Source of the DNA: Chloroflexota bacterium
Lineage (GTDB): Bacteria > Chloroflexota > UBA6077 > FW602-bin22 > JACPQP01
Length of the DNA: 13,595 bases
NCBI GenBank assembly: GCA_016190465.1
Contig: JACPQP010000200.1
Location: 1-13,595 of the forward strand
Direction: 5' to 3'
Shown: piece by piece, positions 6,894-13,577 of the stretch
Position numbering within the stretch: the stretch's first letter is position 1
Layout: each line of letters begins with the position of its first letter
Made by a program: the position numbers and the translations under genes
Notes under the pieces: generated by a model
Seen by the model: the letters and a program-made list of their open reading frames with translations, nothing else
What the model was told of the DNA's origin: nothing
Database searches by the model: none

Positions 6894-7841
6894 ATGGCGC
6901 AGCCGACGGCAGGGCATTCGGTAGCGGCGGCTCGGCCGGCGCTGGCAACTCGCTGGCACCGCACCACGGCCGGGCGGACCCTGCTGTCCCACGGCATACT
7001 GCACCTGGTCCTGATCGCCGCGGGCATCACGTTCGCCATCCCGATCCTCTGGGTTCTGTCCACCTCGCTGAAGAGGGCCGACCAGGTGTTCACTCACCCG
7101 ATCCAGTGGATCCCCAACCCCGTGCACCTGAGCAACTACGTCGACATCTTCCAGGTGCTCAAGATCGGCCAGCAGTCGGCTATCCCGCTCTTCTTCCAGA
7201 ACTCGATGGTCATCTCGGTCACCGGGACCCTGGGAACCGTCCTGTCGTCGGCGCTGGTGGGCTTCTCCCTGTCGCGGCTGCGGTGGCGGGCCCGGGACTT
7301 CGTCTTTGCCGTGGCGCTGGCGACGATGATGCTCCCCGGCATCGTCACCCTCGTCCCCCGGTTTTTGCTCTTCCGCGACATCGGCTGGCTGGACACCTAC
7401 CTGCCGTTGATCGTGCCGGACTGGCTTGGCGGTGGCGGCTTCTTCATCTTCCTGATGCGGCAGTTCCTCCGCTCCCTGCCCTACGAGCTGGACGAGGCGG
7501 CCCGGATCGACGGCGCCGGGAGCTTCCGGATCTTCTGGCAGGTCCTCATGCCACTCTCCCAGCCGGTGATCGCGACGGTGGCCATCTTCGCGTTCCTCGG
7601 GAACTACATGGACTTCATGGGGCCGCTGATCTACCTCAGCTCCAGCGAGAAGTTCACACTGGCGCTGGGCCTGCGCTGGTTCGCCCCGTCGGCCGCGGGC
7701 GGAGCGTTCGGGTATCCAAACGAATGGGGCTGGGTGATGGCGGTAACGGCGCTGATGGTCGCGCCGGTCATCGTCGTCTTCTTCGTCGCCCAGCGCCAGT
7801 TCGTCCGGGGCATCCAGCTCACCGGGCTGGCCGGGCGTTAG
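6894..7841 (+). CDS. ABC sugar transporter permease, MalG/UgpE type
   Basis: Second permease of the CUT1 importer, 315 aa. It opens with about 30 mostly polar residues, then a first membrane segment (33-57) running into the characteristic TSLK. Further hydrophobic segments lie near 102-122, 134-160, 165-190, 222-247 and 279-299. The EAA loop is at 201-220 (DEAARIDGAGSFRIFW then LMP). ATG at 6894 follows the first permease by four bases with AAGGAGGGG upstream, so the two are translationally coupled and would form the heterodimeric channel. No ATP-binding subunit follows; a C-rich repeat element comes next and then the binding-protein gene. An unlinked general ATPase (MsiK-like, as known for several CUT1 systems) is the likely partner. 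Confidence 0.95.
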   Translation: MAQPTAGHSVAAARPALATRWHRTTAGRTLLSHGILHLVLIAAGITFAIPILWVLSTSLKRADQVFTHPIQWIPNPVHLSNYVDIFQVLKIGQQSAIPLFFQNSMVISVTGTLGTVLSSALVGFSLSRLRWRARDFVFAVALATMMLPGIVTLVPRFLLFRDIGWLDTYLPLIVPDWLGGGGFFIFLMRQFLRSLPYELDEAARIDGAGSFRIFWQVLMPLSQPVIATVAIFAFLGNYMDFMGPLIYLSSSEKFTLALGLRWFAPSAAGGAFGYPNEWGWVMAVTALMVAPVIVVFFVAQRQFVRGIQLTGLAGR

Positions 7842-7872
7842 AGGGGATTCCGGAAGTATCGAGCCGGGTCCG

Positions 7873-8046
7873 GACCTCTCCCCTAACCCCTCCCCGACGC
7901 GGGGAGGGGGACTGCCCTCAAGAGTGGGCAGGTTTCGGGGATGGGGTGGATTCCTCTCTCCCCGTTCCCCCTCTCCGCGAAGTGGGGGAGGGGGAACTGC
8001 TCCCCTTCCCGCGTCGGCTAAGGGGAAAAGGGCGAGGGGTGAGGTC
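7873..8046. repeat. C-rich inverted-repeat element (REP/MITE-like) with three hairpin modules
   Basis: About 174 bp bounded by GACCTC (7873-7878) and its complement GAGGTC (8041-8046). It holds three related C-rich modules. Module 1 (7875-7911) has a 9-bp stem CCCCTCCCC/GGGGAGGGG around GACGC (7887-7909). Module 2 (7953-7997) has a 10-bp stem GTTCCCCCTC/GAGGGGGAAC (7964-7997). Module 3 (about 7999-8046) is inverted and shares CCGACGCGGG and the CCTCACCCCT end with module 1. There is no transposase ORF and no T-run, so I see a dispersed non-coding repeat and not a standard terminator. It splits the permease genes from their binding-protein gene. Related sequence restarts at the window's right edge. 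Confidence 0.65.
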
Positions 8047-8121
8047 GCCGCTCAACATCGCTGTACGGTGCTGGAGGACCAGCCATAGAAGGGCGATCGA
8101 GACGTGACGAAAGGAGGAGTG

Positions 8122-8280
8122 ATGAGGTCGAAAGTACCGATGAGCCTGCCGCGAGCGCCGCCGGCGGCAAGGGCGGGAGCGGAGTCCAAGATATGTCTGC
8201 TGAAACCAGAGTCGTATCACCGTGGGAGGTACAGGCGTCCGAAGACGCGAGTAGAGGCGAGCCCCCGTGTTCGCCCGTAG
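8122..8280 (+). CDS. Possible 52-aa small ORF upstream of the binding-protein gene
   Basis: ATG at 8122 is preceded by a very strong ribosome-binding site (AAAGGAGGAG, about three bases away) and runs to TAG at 8278-8280, 15 bases before the binding-protein ATG. The product would be basic (MRSKVPMSLPRAPPAARA, then many Arg and Lys), with no membrane segment and no family that I recognise. It uses codons rare in the neighbours (AGG, ATA, AAA, GTA, TGT), which argues against a long-established gene. It could be a leader peptide coupling translation to the next gene, or chance. The rest of 8047-8295 shows no promoter or other gene that I can identify. Confidence 0.3.
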   Translation: MRSKVPMSLPRAPPAARAGAESKICLLKPESYHRGRYRRPKTRVEASPRVRP

Positions 8281-8295
8281 GTCAGGAGGAGTGAG

Positions 8296-9801
8296 ATGAC
8301 GACAGGATCGATCCGCAACCAGAAGAGGACGCGCCGCGCGTTCATCGCGGGGACCGCGATGCTGGGCCTGGGCAGCGTGCTGGCCGCGTGCGCGCCGGCT
8401 CCGACGCCGACGCCGGTGCCCAAGCCGCCGGCCGCTCCGACGGCGACCGCGGCGCCCAAGCCAGCGGCAGCTCCGACCGCTCCGCCGGCGCCGCAGCCGA
8501 CGGCCAAGCCAGTCGCCGCGGCCCCGACCGCCGCGCCGACTCCCGTCCCTCAGCCGACGCCGGTGTCGAAGCCGGCCGCCGTCGCTCCGGTCTCCATCAG
8601 GATCTCGGTCTGGCCGAGCGCCTTCGACAAGGAGGTCTACGACGCCATCGTCGTGGACTTCAACAAGGCGAACGAGGGGAAGATCAAGCTCACCGGTGAG
8701 GACTTCGTCGGGAACTACATGGAGAAGCTCCAGATCACCGTGGCCGGGGGTACGGCGCCCGACGTCCTCTACATTATGCCCTTCGACTGGCAGGAGTACG
8801 TCCTGAATGGACACCACGTCGCGCTGGACGACTACCGCAAGCGGGACAACTGGAACGCCCCCTGGCCAGACCTCCCGATGTACAAGTACTACTGCTACTG
8901 GGAGGGGAAGACGTACATGGCGCCGGCCGACACCGGGATCAGTGCCATCTTCTACCTCCCGGAGCTGTTCGACAAGGCCGGCGTGCCCCATCCCAAGGAC
9001 GGGTGGACGAACGAGGACCTCATCGAGAAGGCGATCAAGCTGACCGACGCCAAGGCGAAGATCTTCGGCTTCCAGACCCAGGGCTGGGTCAACTTCTACT
9101 TTCCCTTCTGGCGCGCCGAGGGGGTCCTGGAGTACGACAAGATGGTGGAGCCGGTGAAGGCGAACTGGAACGACCCGGTCATCGTCGACCTGTGCCAGAA
9201 GATCATCGTCGAGGGGTTCAACAAGCACAAGTTCATGCCGACGCCACAGGATCTCGGGGGCGGCACCATCGGACTGGCGAGGGGCAACGTAGCCATATTC
9301 TACGACGGCAGTTGGTCCTTGCCGCCCATGTGGGGTGCGAGGGCGGTGAAGCCGGGCGGCGTGAACTACGAGGTGGTGACCCACCCGGTAGGCAAGAAGG
9401 GCGGGCGCGCCGCCTGGGGCAACCCGATCGGGCACGGTATCTTCAGCAAGAGCAAACAGCAGGACGAAGCCTGGCAGCTCATCAAGTTCATCACGTCCGA
9501 CGACGGGCAGAAGCACATCCCCAGGAGCGGCCGGATGAACAACACCCCCGACATGATCCAGAAGCACTGGGTGCGCTACGCCAGGGAGAACTTCAACGTC
9601 AAGAACCCCGAGGTCTTCATCGAGAGCATGAAAGTGGGCGCCTCTCTGGCGGTGACCACGTATGGACGGCTGGAGATCACCAACAAGGCCCTCGGCCCCG
9701 CCTTCGACAAGATGCTGAAGGGGACGTCGGCCAAGGAAGCTCTGGACGAGGCCAACCCGATCATCCAGCAGCTCCTCGACGCACGCCGCGCCAGGAAGTA
9801 G
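8296..9801 (+). CDS. Extracellular substrate-binding lipoprotein of the ABC sugar importer
   Basis: Family 1 extracellular solute-binding protein, 501 aa, the capture subunit for the adjacent permeases. The N-terminus has a twin-arginine stretch (R13-R14 in KRTRRAFIAG), a hydrophobic segment, and a lipobox LAAC with the acylated cysteine at residue 32, so it is predicted to be exported (possibly by Tat) and membrane-anchored. Residues 33-98 form a Pro/Ala/Thr linker (repeated APTP, PQPTP, APKP), as is common in Chloroflexota lipoproteins. The binding domain follows: IRISVWPSAF, VAGGTAPDVLYI, GLARGNVAIFYDGSW and KQQDEAWQLIKFITSDDGQ are typical type-1 elements. Aromatic residues cluster near 195-205 (MYKYYCYWEG), consistent with sugar stacking. 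ATG at 8296 has AGGAGG six bases upstream. At 501 aa it is longer than usual, mainly because of the linker. Confidence 0.95.
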   Translation: MTTGSIRNQKRTRRAFIAGTAMLGLGSVLAACAPAPTPTPVPKPPAAPTATAAPKPAAAPTAPPAPQPTAKPVAAAPTAAPTPVPQPTPVSKPAAVAPVSIRISVWPSAFDKEVYDAIVVDFNKANEGKIKLTGEDFVGNYMEKLQITVAGGTAPDVLYIMPFDWQEYVLNGHHVALDDYRKRDNWNAPWPDLPMYKYYCYWEGKTYMAPADTGISAIFYLPELFDKAGVPHPKDGWTNEDLIEKAIKLTDAKAKIFGFQTQGWVNFYFPFWRAEGVLEYDKMVEPVKANWNDPVIVDLCQKIIVEGFNKHKFMPTPQDLGGGTIGLARGNVAIFYDGSWSLPPMWGARAVKPGGVNYEVVTHPVGKKGGRAAWGNPIGHGIFSKSKQQDEAWQLIKFITSDDGQKHIPRSGRMNNTPDMIQKHWVRYARENFNVKNPEVFIESMKVGASLAVTTYGRLEITNKALGPAFDKMLKGTSAKEALDEANPIIQQLLDARRARK

Positions 9802-9813
9802 GGGTCCGATCAC

Positions 9814-9850
9814 GCCCGGTGGCAGGCGGCAGTGATGCCGCCTGCTAACC
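9814..9850 (+). terminator. Strong GNRA-capped hairpin after the binding-protein gene
   Basis: GCAGGCGGCA (9820-9829) pairs perfectly with TGCCGCCTGC (9834-9843) around a GTGA tetraloop (GNRA class). An outer stem CCGGT (9814-9818)/ACCGG (9846-9850) extends it across a small internal loop. No T-run follows. Such hairpins often follow binding-protein genes, protecting that mRNA from 3' decay and reducing read-through to downstream genes. That role is inference; the structure itself is clear. Confidence 0.55.
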
Positions 9851-9908
9851 GGCAGTCCGCTCAGTCCTGCGGCCGCACTTGTGCGCCTGTCATGGTGAGG
9901 AGTACGAC

Positions 9909-11135
9909 ATGTCTGTTCTGATGGACCTGGATCGCTGCCACAAGCTGATGGACGAATCTGGCGTCGATGCGTTGCTGGTTTCCAGCCCGGTCAACTTCGG
10001 TTACGTCACGGGCTTCTTCTACGGCAACAACGTGGCCTCGCACAGGCCAATCGGCTATGAGTATGACCACGTGCCGGTCGTCGGCCAGATGGAGAAGAGC
10101 CTGTCCGGCGGTTACGCCGTCGTGCCCGGGGGGACGAGTACCGAAGCCTTCGTCGTCGCTCACCGCTACGTTGTCGGCCACCTCCAGGGGCAGGAGCGGA
10201 GCTGGATAAAGGACATCCGTCCGTACGGGAGCGCTTTCCTGAAGCAGACGTTCCCGGCCAACTGGATGAAGGACGACCCGATCGATCTGCTCGCCGGGGG
10301 CCTGGTCGAGAAAGGCCTTGCTCGGGCGAGGATCGGGATCGATGGGCACGCCTTCCCCGCGATCCCCTTCGGGGAGCTGAGGAAGAAGCTGCCAGAAGCC
10401 GATTTCGTCGACGCGGAGAGTCTTCTCTGGCGACTCAGGGAGGTGAAGTCAGCGGAGGAGATTCGGCGGATGCGAAAGGCGGCCGACGCCACGGTGAAGG
10501 GCGTCCAGGCGGCCCTGGCAGCCGCCGAGGAGGGCATGACCGAGATACAGTTCACCAACATCATCCATCGGGAGTACATCGAACAGGGAGCAGACCGCGC
10601 CTGGCAGGAGGTGATGTTCGGCCCAGACAAGGAAAGGGCCTGGGAGAGCGGCGGGCACACGGCGACGGAGAGGAGGCTGAGGAGGGGCGACTTCTGCCTC
10701 ATCGACGCTGGCGGGTGCTACCGGATGTACCAGGCGGATTGCTGCCGGTACTTCTGGTTCGGCCGGGAGCCGACGGACGAGGAGAAGAGGACCTACCAGT
10801 CTATCCTGGACGCGGTGGATGCGGCCTACGAAGTGATGCGGCCCGGGGTGAAGTGCTCCGAAGTCTACCGAGTTGTGGAGGACATCCTTGGCAGGCTGGG
10901 TTGGACGCCCGGCGGCGTCGGCCACGGGGTGGGCCTGATGGTGCACGAGCCTCCCTGTTTCTCGGACTTCAGCGACGAGACACTGGAGGAGGGCATGGTC
11001 ATGGCGCTCGAGATAGCCGTTGCGCCGGTGGTGCCAGGGAAGCCGCGGGTCTGTCCCCAGTATGAGGATGAGGTCCTCATCACCAAGGATAGTGCCGAAC
11101 AACTCACACCGCTCCCAAGATGGATCGTGATCTAG
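9909..11135 (+). CDS. M24 family metallopeptidase (Xaa-Pro peptidase/creatinase-like)
   Basis: Pita-bread-fold metallohydrolase of 408 aa with an N-terminal creatinase-type domain (about 1-175) and a C-terminal M24 catalytic domain. All five expected metal ligands are visible: D266 (FCLIDAG), D277 (YQADCC), H339 (GVGHGVGL), E368 (MALEIA) and E386 (QYEDEVLIT). H346 in VHEPP is the usual catalytic helper. ATG at 9909 is chosen over a GTG at 9879 because GAGGAG lies about seven bases upstream and family homology starts at the next residues. The M24 family covers Xaa-Pro dipeptidases and aminopeptidases, creatinases and some C-S or C-P bond enzymes, so the substrate is open. No signal peptide, so cytoplasmic. 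Its place between a sugar-binding protein and an LLM oxidoreductase hints that it cleaves part of the imported compound rather than general peptides (inference). Confidence 0.88.
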   Translation: MSVLMDLDRCHKLMDESGVDALLVSSPVNFGYVTGFFYGNNVASHRPIGYEYDHVPVVGQMEKSLSGGYAVVPGGTSTEAFVVAHRYVVGHLQGQERSWIKDIRPYGSAFLKQTFPANWMKDDPIDLLAGGLVEKGLARARIGIDGHAFPAIPFGELRKKLPEADFVDAESLLWRLREVKSAEEIRRMRKAADATVKGVQAALAAAEEGMTEIQFTNIIHREYIEQGADRAWQEVMFGPDKERAWESGGHTATERRLRRGDFCLIDAGGCYRMYQADCCRYFWFGREPTDEEKRTYQSILDAVDAAYEVMRPGVKCSEVYRVVEDILGRLGWTPGGVGHGVGLMVHEPPCFSDFSDETLEEGMVMALEIAVAPVVPGKPRVCPQYEDEVLITKDSAEQLTPLPRWIVI

Positions 11136-11158
11136 CAACTTGCAGCAAGAGGTGCCCT

Positions 11159-12217
11159 GTGCGTGTGGGTCTGGGGTTCGACGGGAGCTGGCTCCCGCTG
11201 CGCGCGGCCATCGAGCTCGCGCGGCGGGCCGAACGGGCGGGCTACGAGTCGGTCTGGGTGGCCGAGGACCTGTTCACCGGGCGAGATGCGTTCTCTCCGC
11301 TCGGCGCGATCGCGATGGTGACCGAGCGCGTCGGCCTGGGCACGTGCATCGTGCCCGTTCACCACAGTCGCCACCTGCACGTCCTGGCCTCCTCGGCGGC
11401 GGCGATCGACGAGATCTCGAGTGGCCGGTTCATTCTCGGCCTCGGCGCCGGTCTCGGCTGGCCATCGTATCCCGAGGACGCGCGGCCACTGCTGATGATG
11501 CGGGAGGCGATCGACGGGACACGCGCGCTGCTGGCCGGGGAGACGTTTGAGTGCCAGGGCAAGAAACTGAAGCTCCAGGGAACGTTCTCCTGGGACGTGC
11601 TGCCTCAGGTCCGTCCTCGCATCCCCATCTATGTCGGCGCTCGCGGCCCGAAGATGACCCAGCTCACCGGCGAGCTTGCCGATGGGATCATCCTGGAGCT
11701 ATGGGTAGCGCCCACGGAGATCGCCGAGCGCCGGTATCACCTGGAGCGCGGGGCGCGTCGGGCCGGGCGCGACCCGGCCGAGCTTGAGATGGCGTGCCTC
11801 GTCCACATCTTCGCCTCCGCGGATGGACAGATCGATGATTGCGTGCGCACTCACCTCGCTCACTGGCTGGCTCGCCGCGTATCGGACGAGGTTGCCGCCG
11901 GCGCGGGTCTCGATCTGGAGGCCGTGGCGGCCGTGCGCGCGGCCGTCGCGCGCGAGGGCCGCTGGTCGGCTGCCTCCCTCGTCACTCGGCCCATGGTCGA
12001 CGCGTTTTGCGCGGCCGGAACCCCCGAGCAGTGTCTCGCGAAGCTGCGCGAGTACCGGCAGGCGGGCGTGACGCTGCCCATCCTGTTCCCCTTCGGTGGC
12101 GATGCCAACCTCGCCCTGGAGATCGGGGCGGAGTTCGCCCGCGAGTCCGCGGAAGTCCCTATTCCCAAAGTCCCCGTTCCCAGAGTCCCCATTCCCAAAA
12201 CCGGGCGAAACGGGTAA
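11159..12217 (+). CDS. LLM class flavin/F420-dependent oxidoreductase
   Basis: Luciferase-like TIM-barrel oxidoreductase of 352 aa, using FMN or F420. Typical elements are MRVGLGFDG at the start, AERAGYESVWVAEDLF (24-39), ERVGLGTCIVPVHHSRH (56-72), SSGRFILGLGAG (87-98) and RIPIYVGARGPKMTQLTGELADG (about 154-176). GTG at 11159 has AGAGGTG about five bases upstream; an earlier ATG at 11120 would overlap the M24 gene and add 13 residues of non-family sequence. The 3' end is unusual: the last residues read VPIPKVPVPRVPIPK, encoded by three tandem 15-bp units that appear to have been captured from repeat DNA. The gap to the M24 stop is 23 bp, implying co-transcription. Reaction unknown; members oxidise alcohols, open heterocycles or act as monooxygenases. 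Confidence 0.88.
   Translation: MRVGLGFDGSWLPLRAAIELARRAERAGYESVWVAEDLFTGRDAFSPLGAIAMVTERVGLGTCIVPVHHSRHLHVLASSAAAIDEISSGRFILGLGAGLGWPSYPEDARPLLMMREAIDGTRALLAGETFECQGKKLKLQGTFSWDVLPQVRPRIPIYVGARGPKMTQLTGELADGIILELWVAPTEIAERRYHLERGARRAGRDPAELEMACLVHIFASADGQIDDCVRTHLAHWLARRVSDEVAAGAGLDLEAVAAVRAAVAREGRWSAASLVTRPMVDAFCAAGTPEQCLAKLREYRQAGVTLPILFPFGGDANLALEIGAEFARESAEVPIPKVPVPRVPIPKTGRNG
12153..12197 (+). repeat. Three tandem 15-bp repeats inside the 3' end of the LLM gene
   Basis: Units AAGTCCCTATTCCCA, AAGTCCCCGTTCCCA and GAGTCCCCATTCCCA lie head to tail. In frame they encode a five-residue repeat (VPIPK, VPVPR, VPIPK). Low-complexity TCCCCATTCCC repeats are more typical of intergenic DNA, so the gene's C-terminus has probably been extended or replaced by a spreading repeat. 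The tail is unlikely to matter for catalysis. Confidence 0.7.
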
Positions 12218-12241
12218 GATACGGAGCGCACCGCAGAGACG

Positions 12242-12306
12242 ACGAGGAGCGTGGGACGAGGAGCGTGGGGGGAGGAGCGAGGAGCGCTCCTCCCCCCACG
12301 CTCCTC
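12242..12306. repeat. Tandem 14-mers and a perfect 21-bp inverted repeat between the LLM and URO-D-like genes
   Basis: The 14-mer ACGAGGAGCGTGGG occurs twice head to tail (12242-12255, 12256-12269). The second copy opens a perfect inverted repeat: left arm 12258-12278, seven-base loop GAGGAGC, right arm 12286-12306, 21 bp of nearly all G-C pairs. The centre (12279-12292) is also a 14-bp palindrome, so a cruciform or alternative pairing is possible. No T-run follows. It may stop or slow transcription into the last gene, or be a REP-like element. The remaining bases up to 12405 hold nothing that I recognise. Confidence 0.7.
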
Positions 12307-12405
12307 CCCCCGTCGCTCTTCGTGCCCGGTCAGGGCGGGGGCAGAGGCCATGCTGCCGGGCGCTGTCGCATCGCGGGTTACGCCAGGTACGTTGGGGGTT
12401 CAGGC

Positions 12406-13557
12406 ATGGGGTTGGAATTCAAGGAGGACTGGCCCGAGGCCAGAGAGCGGTTGGAGGCCTGGTGGAGTCGGGAGGTCCTCGACCGCGCGGTGATCGCGGT
12501 GACGGCCCGGCGGGATGGCTACGAGAACTGGGAGCCGCGCAAGCCAGACCCGGTGATGCTCCGGTGGACCGACGTCGAGTGGGTCCTCGAAAGCGCTCAA
12601 CAGCAGATGCGGGCGACCTACTATGGCGGGGAAGCTTTCCCTTTCTTCTTTCCCAACGTCGGACCCGACGTGTTCGCCGCCTACCTCGGTTGTCCGCTCG
12701 AGTTCGCGGAGACGACGAGCTGGTCGTTGCCCATCGTCGAGGACTGGAACGACGTCGGGCGCTTCCGGTTCGACCCGAACAACCGCTGGTGGAAGCTGAC
12801 TCTCGAGCTGATCGAGGCGGCGCTGGAGGTCAGCCCGGGGCGGTTCCTCGTCGGCCTCACCGACATCCACGGCGGCATGGATGCCATCTCCGCTCTGCGG
12901 GGACCCCAGCGGCTCTGTGTGGACCTGCTCGAAAACCCGAAGCCCGTGCTGCGGGCGATGTACGAGCTCATCCCGATCTGGCACGAGGTCTTCGACCGAC
13001 AGTGCGACCTGATCCGACGGCGCGATCCCGAGAACGGGTGCACCACCTGGATCCGGACCTGGTCGCGCGGGACCTCCTACCCCGTCAGTTGCGACTTCAT
13101 GTGTATGGTCTCGCGGGAGCTGATGCGCCAGTTCGTGCTGCCCGACCTCGTCTCGGAGGTCAACTGGCTCGACCACAGCGTCTATCACCTGGATGGCCCA
13201 GGCGCGGTCCACAATCTCGACATCCTGCTGGAGATGGGCCGGCTCGACGCCATCCAGTGGGTCCCCGGCGCCGGTAACACGGGCGCAGAGCGCTGGCTGC
13301 CGCTGCTGAAGAGAATTCAGGCGGCCGGGCGAGCGATCCAGTACCACGTCCAGCCGGACGAGGTCGAGCTCGTGCTGCGCGAGCTGAGCCCGCGCGGTCT
13401 AATGCTCGTCACCACCTGCGCCACCGAGGCGGAGGCCCGGAACCTGGTGGCCTGCGTGGCCGAGCTGACTCGCCCACCACGTGTGTATGGGGCGGTTTCC
13501 GGAGCCGCAGCGATCGACCGCCGGGCTGACCTGACCCCTCGCGCCCGCCGTTCCTGA
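12406..13557 (+). CDS. Uroporphyrinogen decarboxylase (URO-D) superfamily protein, uncharacterised branch
   Basis: Predicted TIM-barrel protein of 383 aa of the URO-D/methyltransferase superfamily. Family-like elements are DRAVIAVTARRDG (26-38), PNVGPDVFAAYLG (83-95), LVGLTDIHGGMDAISALRG (148-166), SVYHLDGPGAVHNLD (258-272), DAIQWVPGAG (281-290) and a C-terminal VTTCATEAEARNLV (335-348). It does not look like a true HemE: the arginine-rich substrate loop of HemE is not apparent, and the HxC zinc motif of methyl-corrinoid methyltransferases is not seen (HLDGPGAVH instead, H261 and H269). ATG at 12406 is the only start near the family's N-terminus; the Shine-Dalgarno is weak (GGGGG). An in-frame extension back to 11839 runs inside the LLM gene and is rejected. 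Last gene of the rightward block, behind a strong hairpin. Possible roles are demethylation or glycan-related catabolism; unknown. Confidence 0.82.
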   Translation: MGLEFKEDWPEARERLEAWWSREVLDRAVIAVTARRDGYENWEPRKPDPVMLRWTDVEWVLESAQQQMRATYYGGEAFPFFFPNVGPDVFAAYLGCPLEFAETTSWSLPIVEDWNDVGRFRFDPNNRWWKLTLELIEAALEVSPGRFLVGLTDIHGGMDAISALRGPQRLCVDLLENPKPVLRAMYELIPIWHEVFDRQCDLIRRRDPENGCTTWIRTWSRGTSYPVSCDFMCMVSRELMRQFVLPDLVSEVNWLDHSVYHLDGPGAVHNLDILLEMGRLDAIQWVPGAGNTGAERWLPLLKRIQAAGRAIQYHVQPDEVELVLRELSPRGLMLVTTCATEAEARNLVACVAELTRPPRVYGAVSGAAAIDRRADLTPRARRS

Positions 13558-13577
13558 GTGGGCCTGACGCGGGAACG

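Noticed and set aside
7887..7997. Rho-independent terminators after the second permease
   Set aside because: The stems are strong, but there is no T-run, and the same modules recur elsewhere as a dispersed repeat.
7918..9813. Minus-strand open frame of 631 codons opposite the binding-protein gene
   Set aside because: Low-complexity Arg/Gly stretches arise from the antisense of the Pro/Ala linker; no family signature, and the plus strand encodes a clear lipoprotein.
12153..12306. Possible CRISPR-like array from the short repeats
   Set aside because: The repeats are 14-15 bp, directly abutting, without unique spacers, and no cas genes are present.
11839..12405. 189-residue extension of the URO-D-like protein back into the LLM gene
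   Set aside because: The extension is an out-of-frame reading of the LLM gene and of the repeat-rich intergenic DNA, with Arg-rich shadow composition; family homology begins at ATG 12406.
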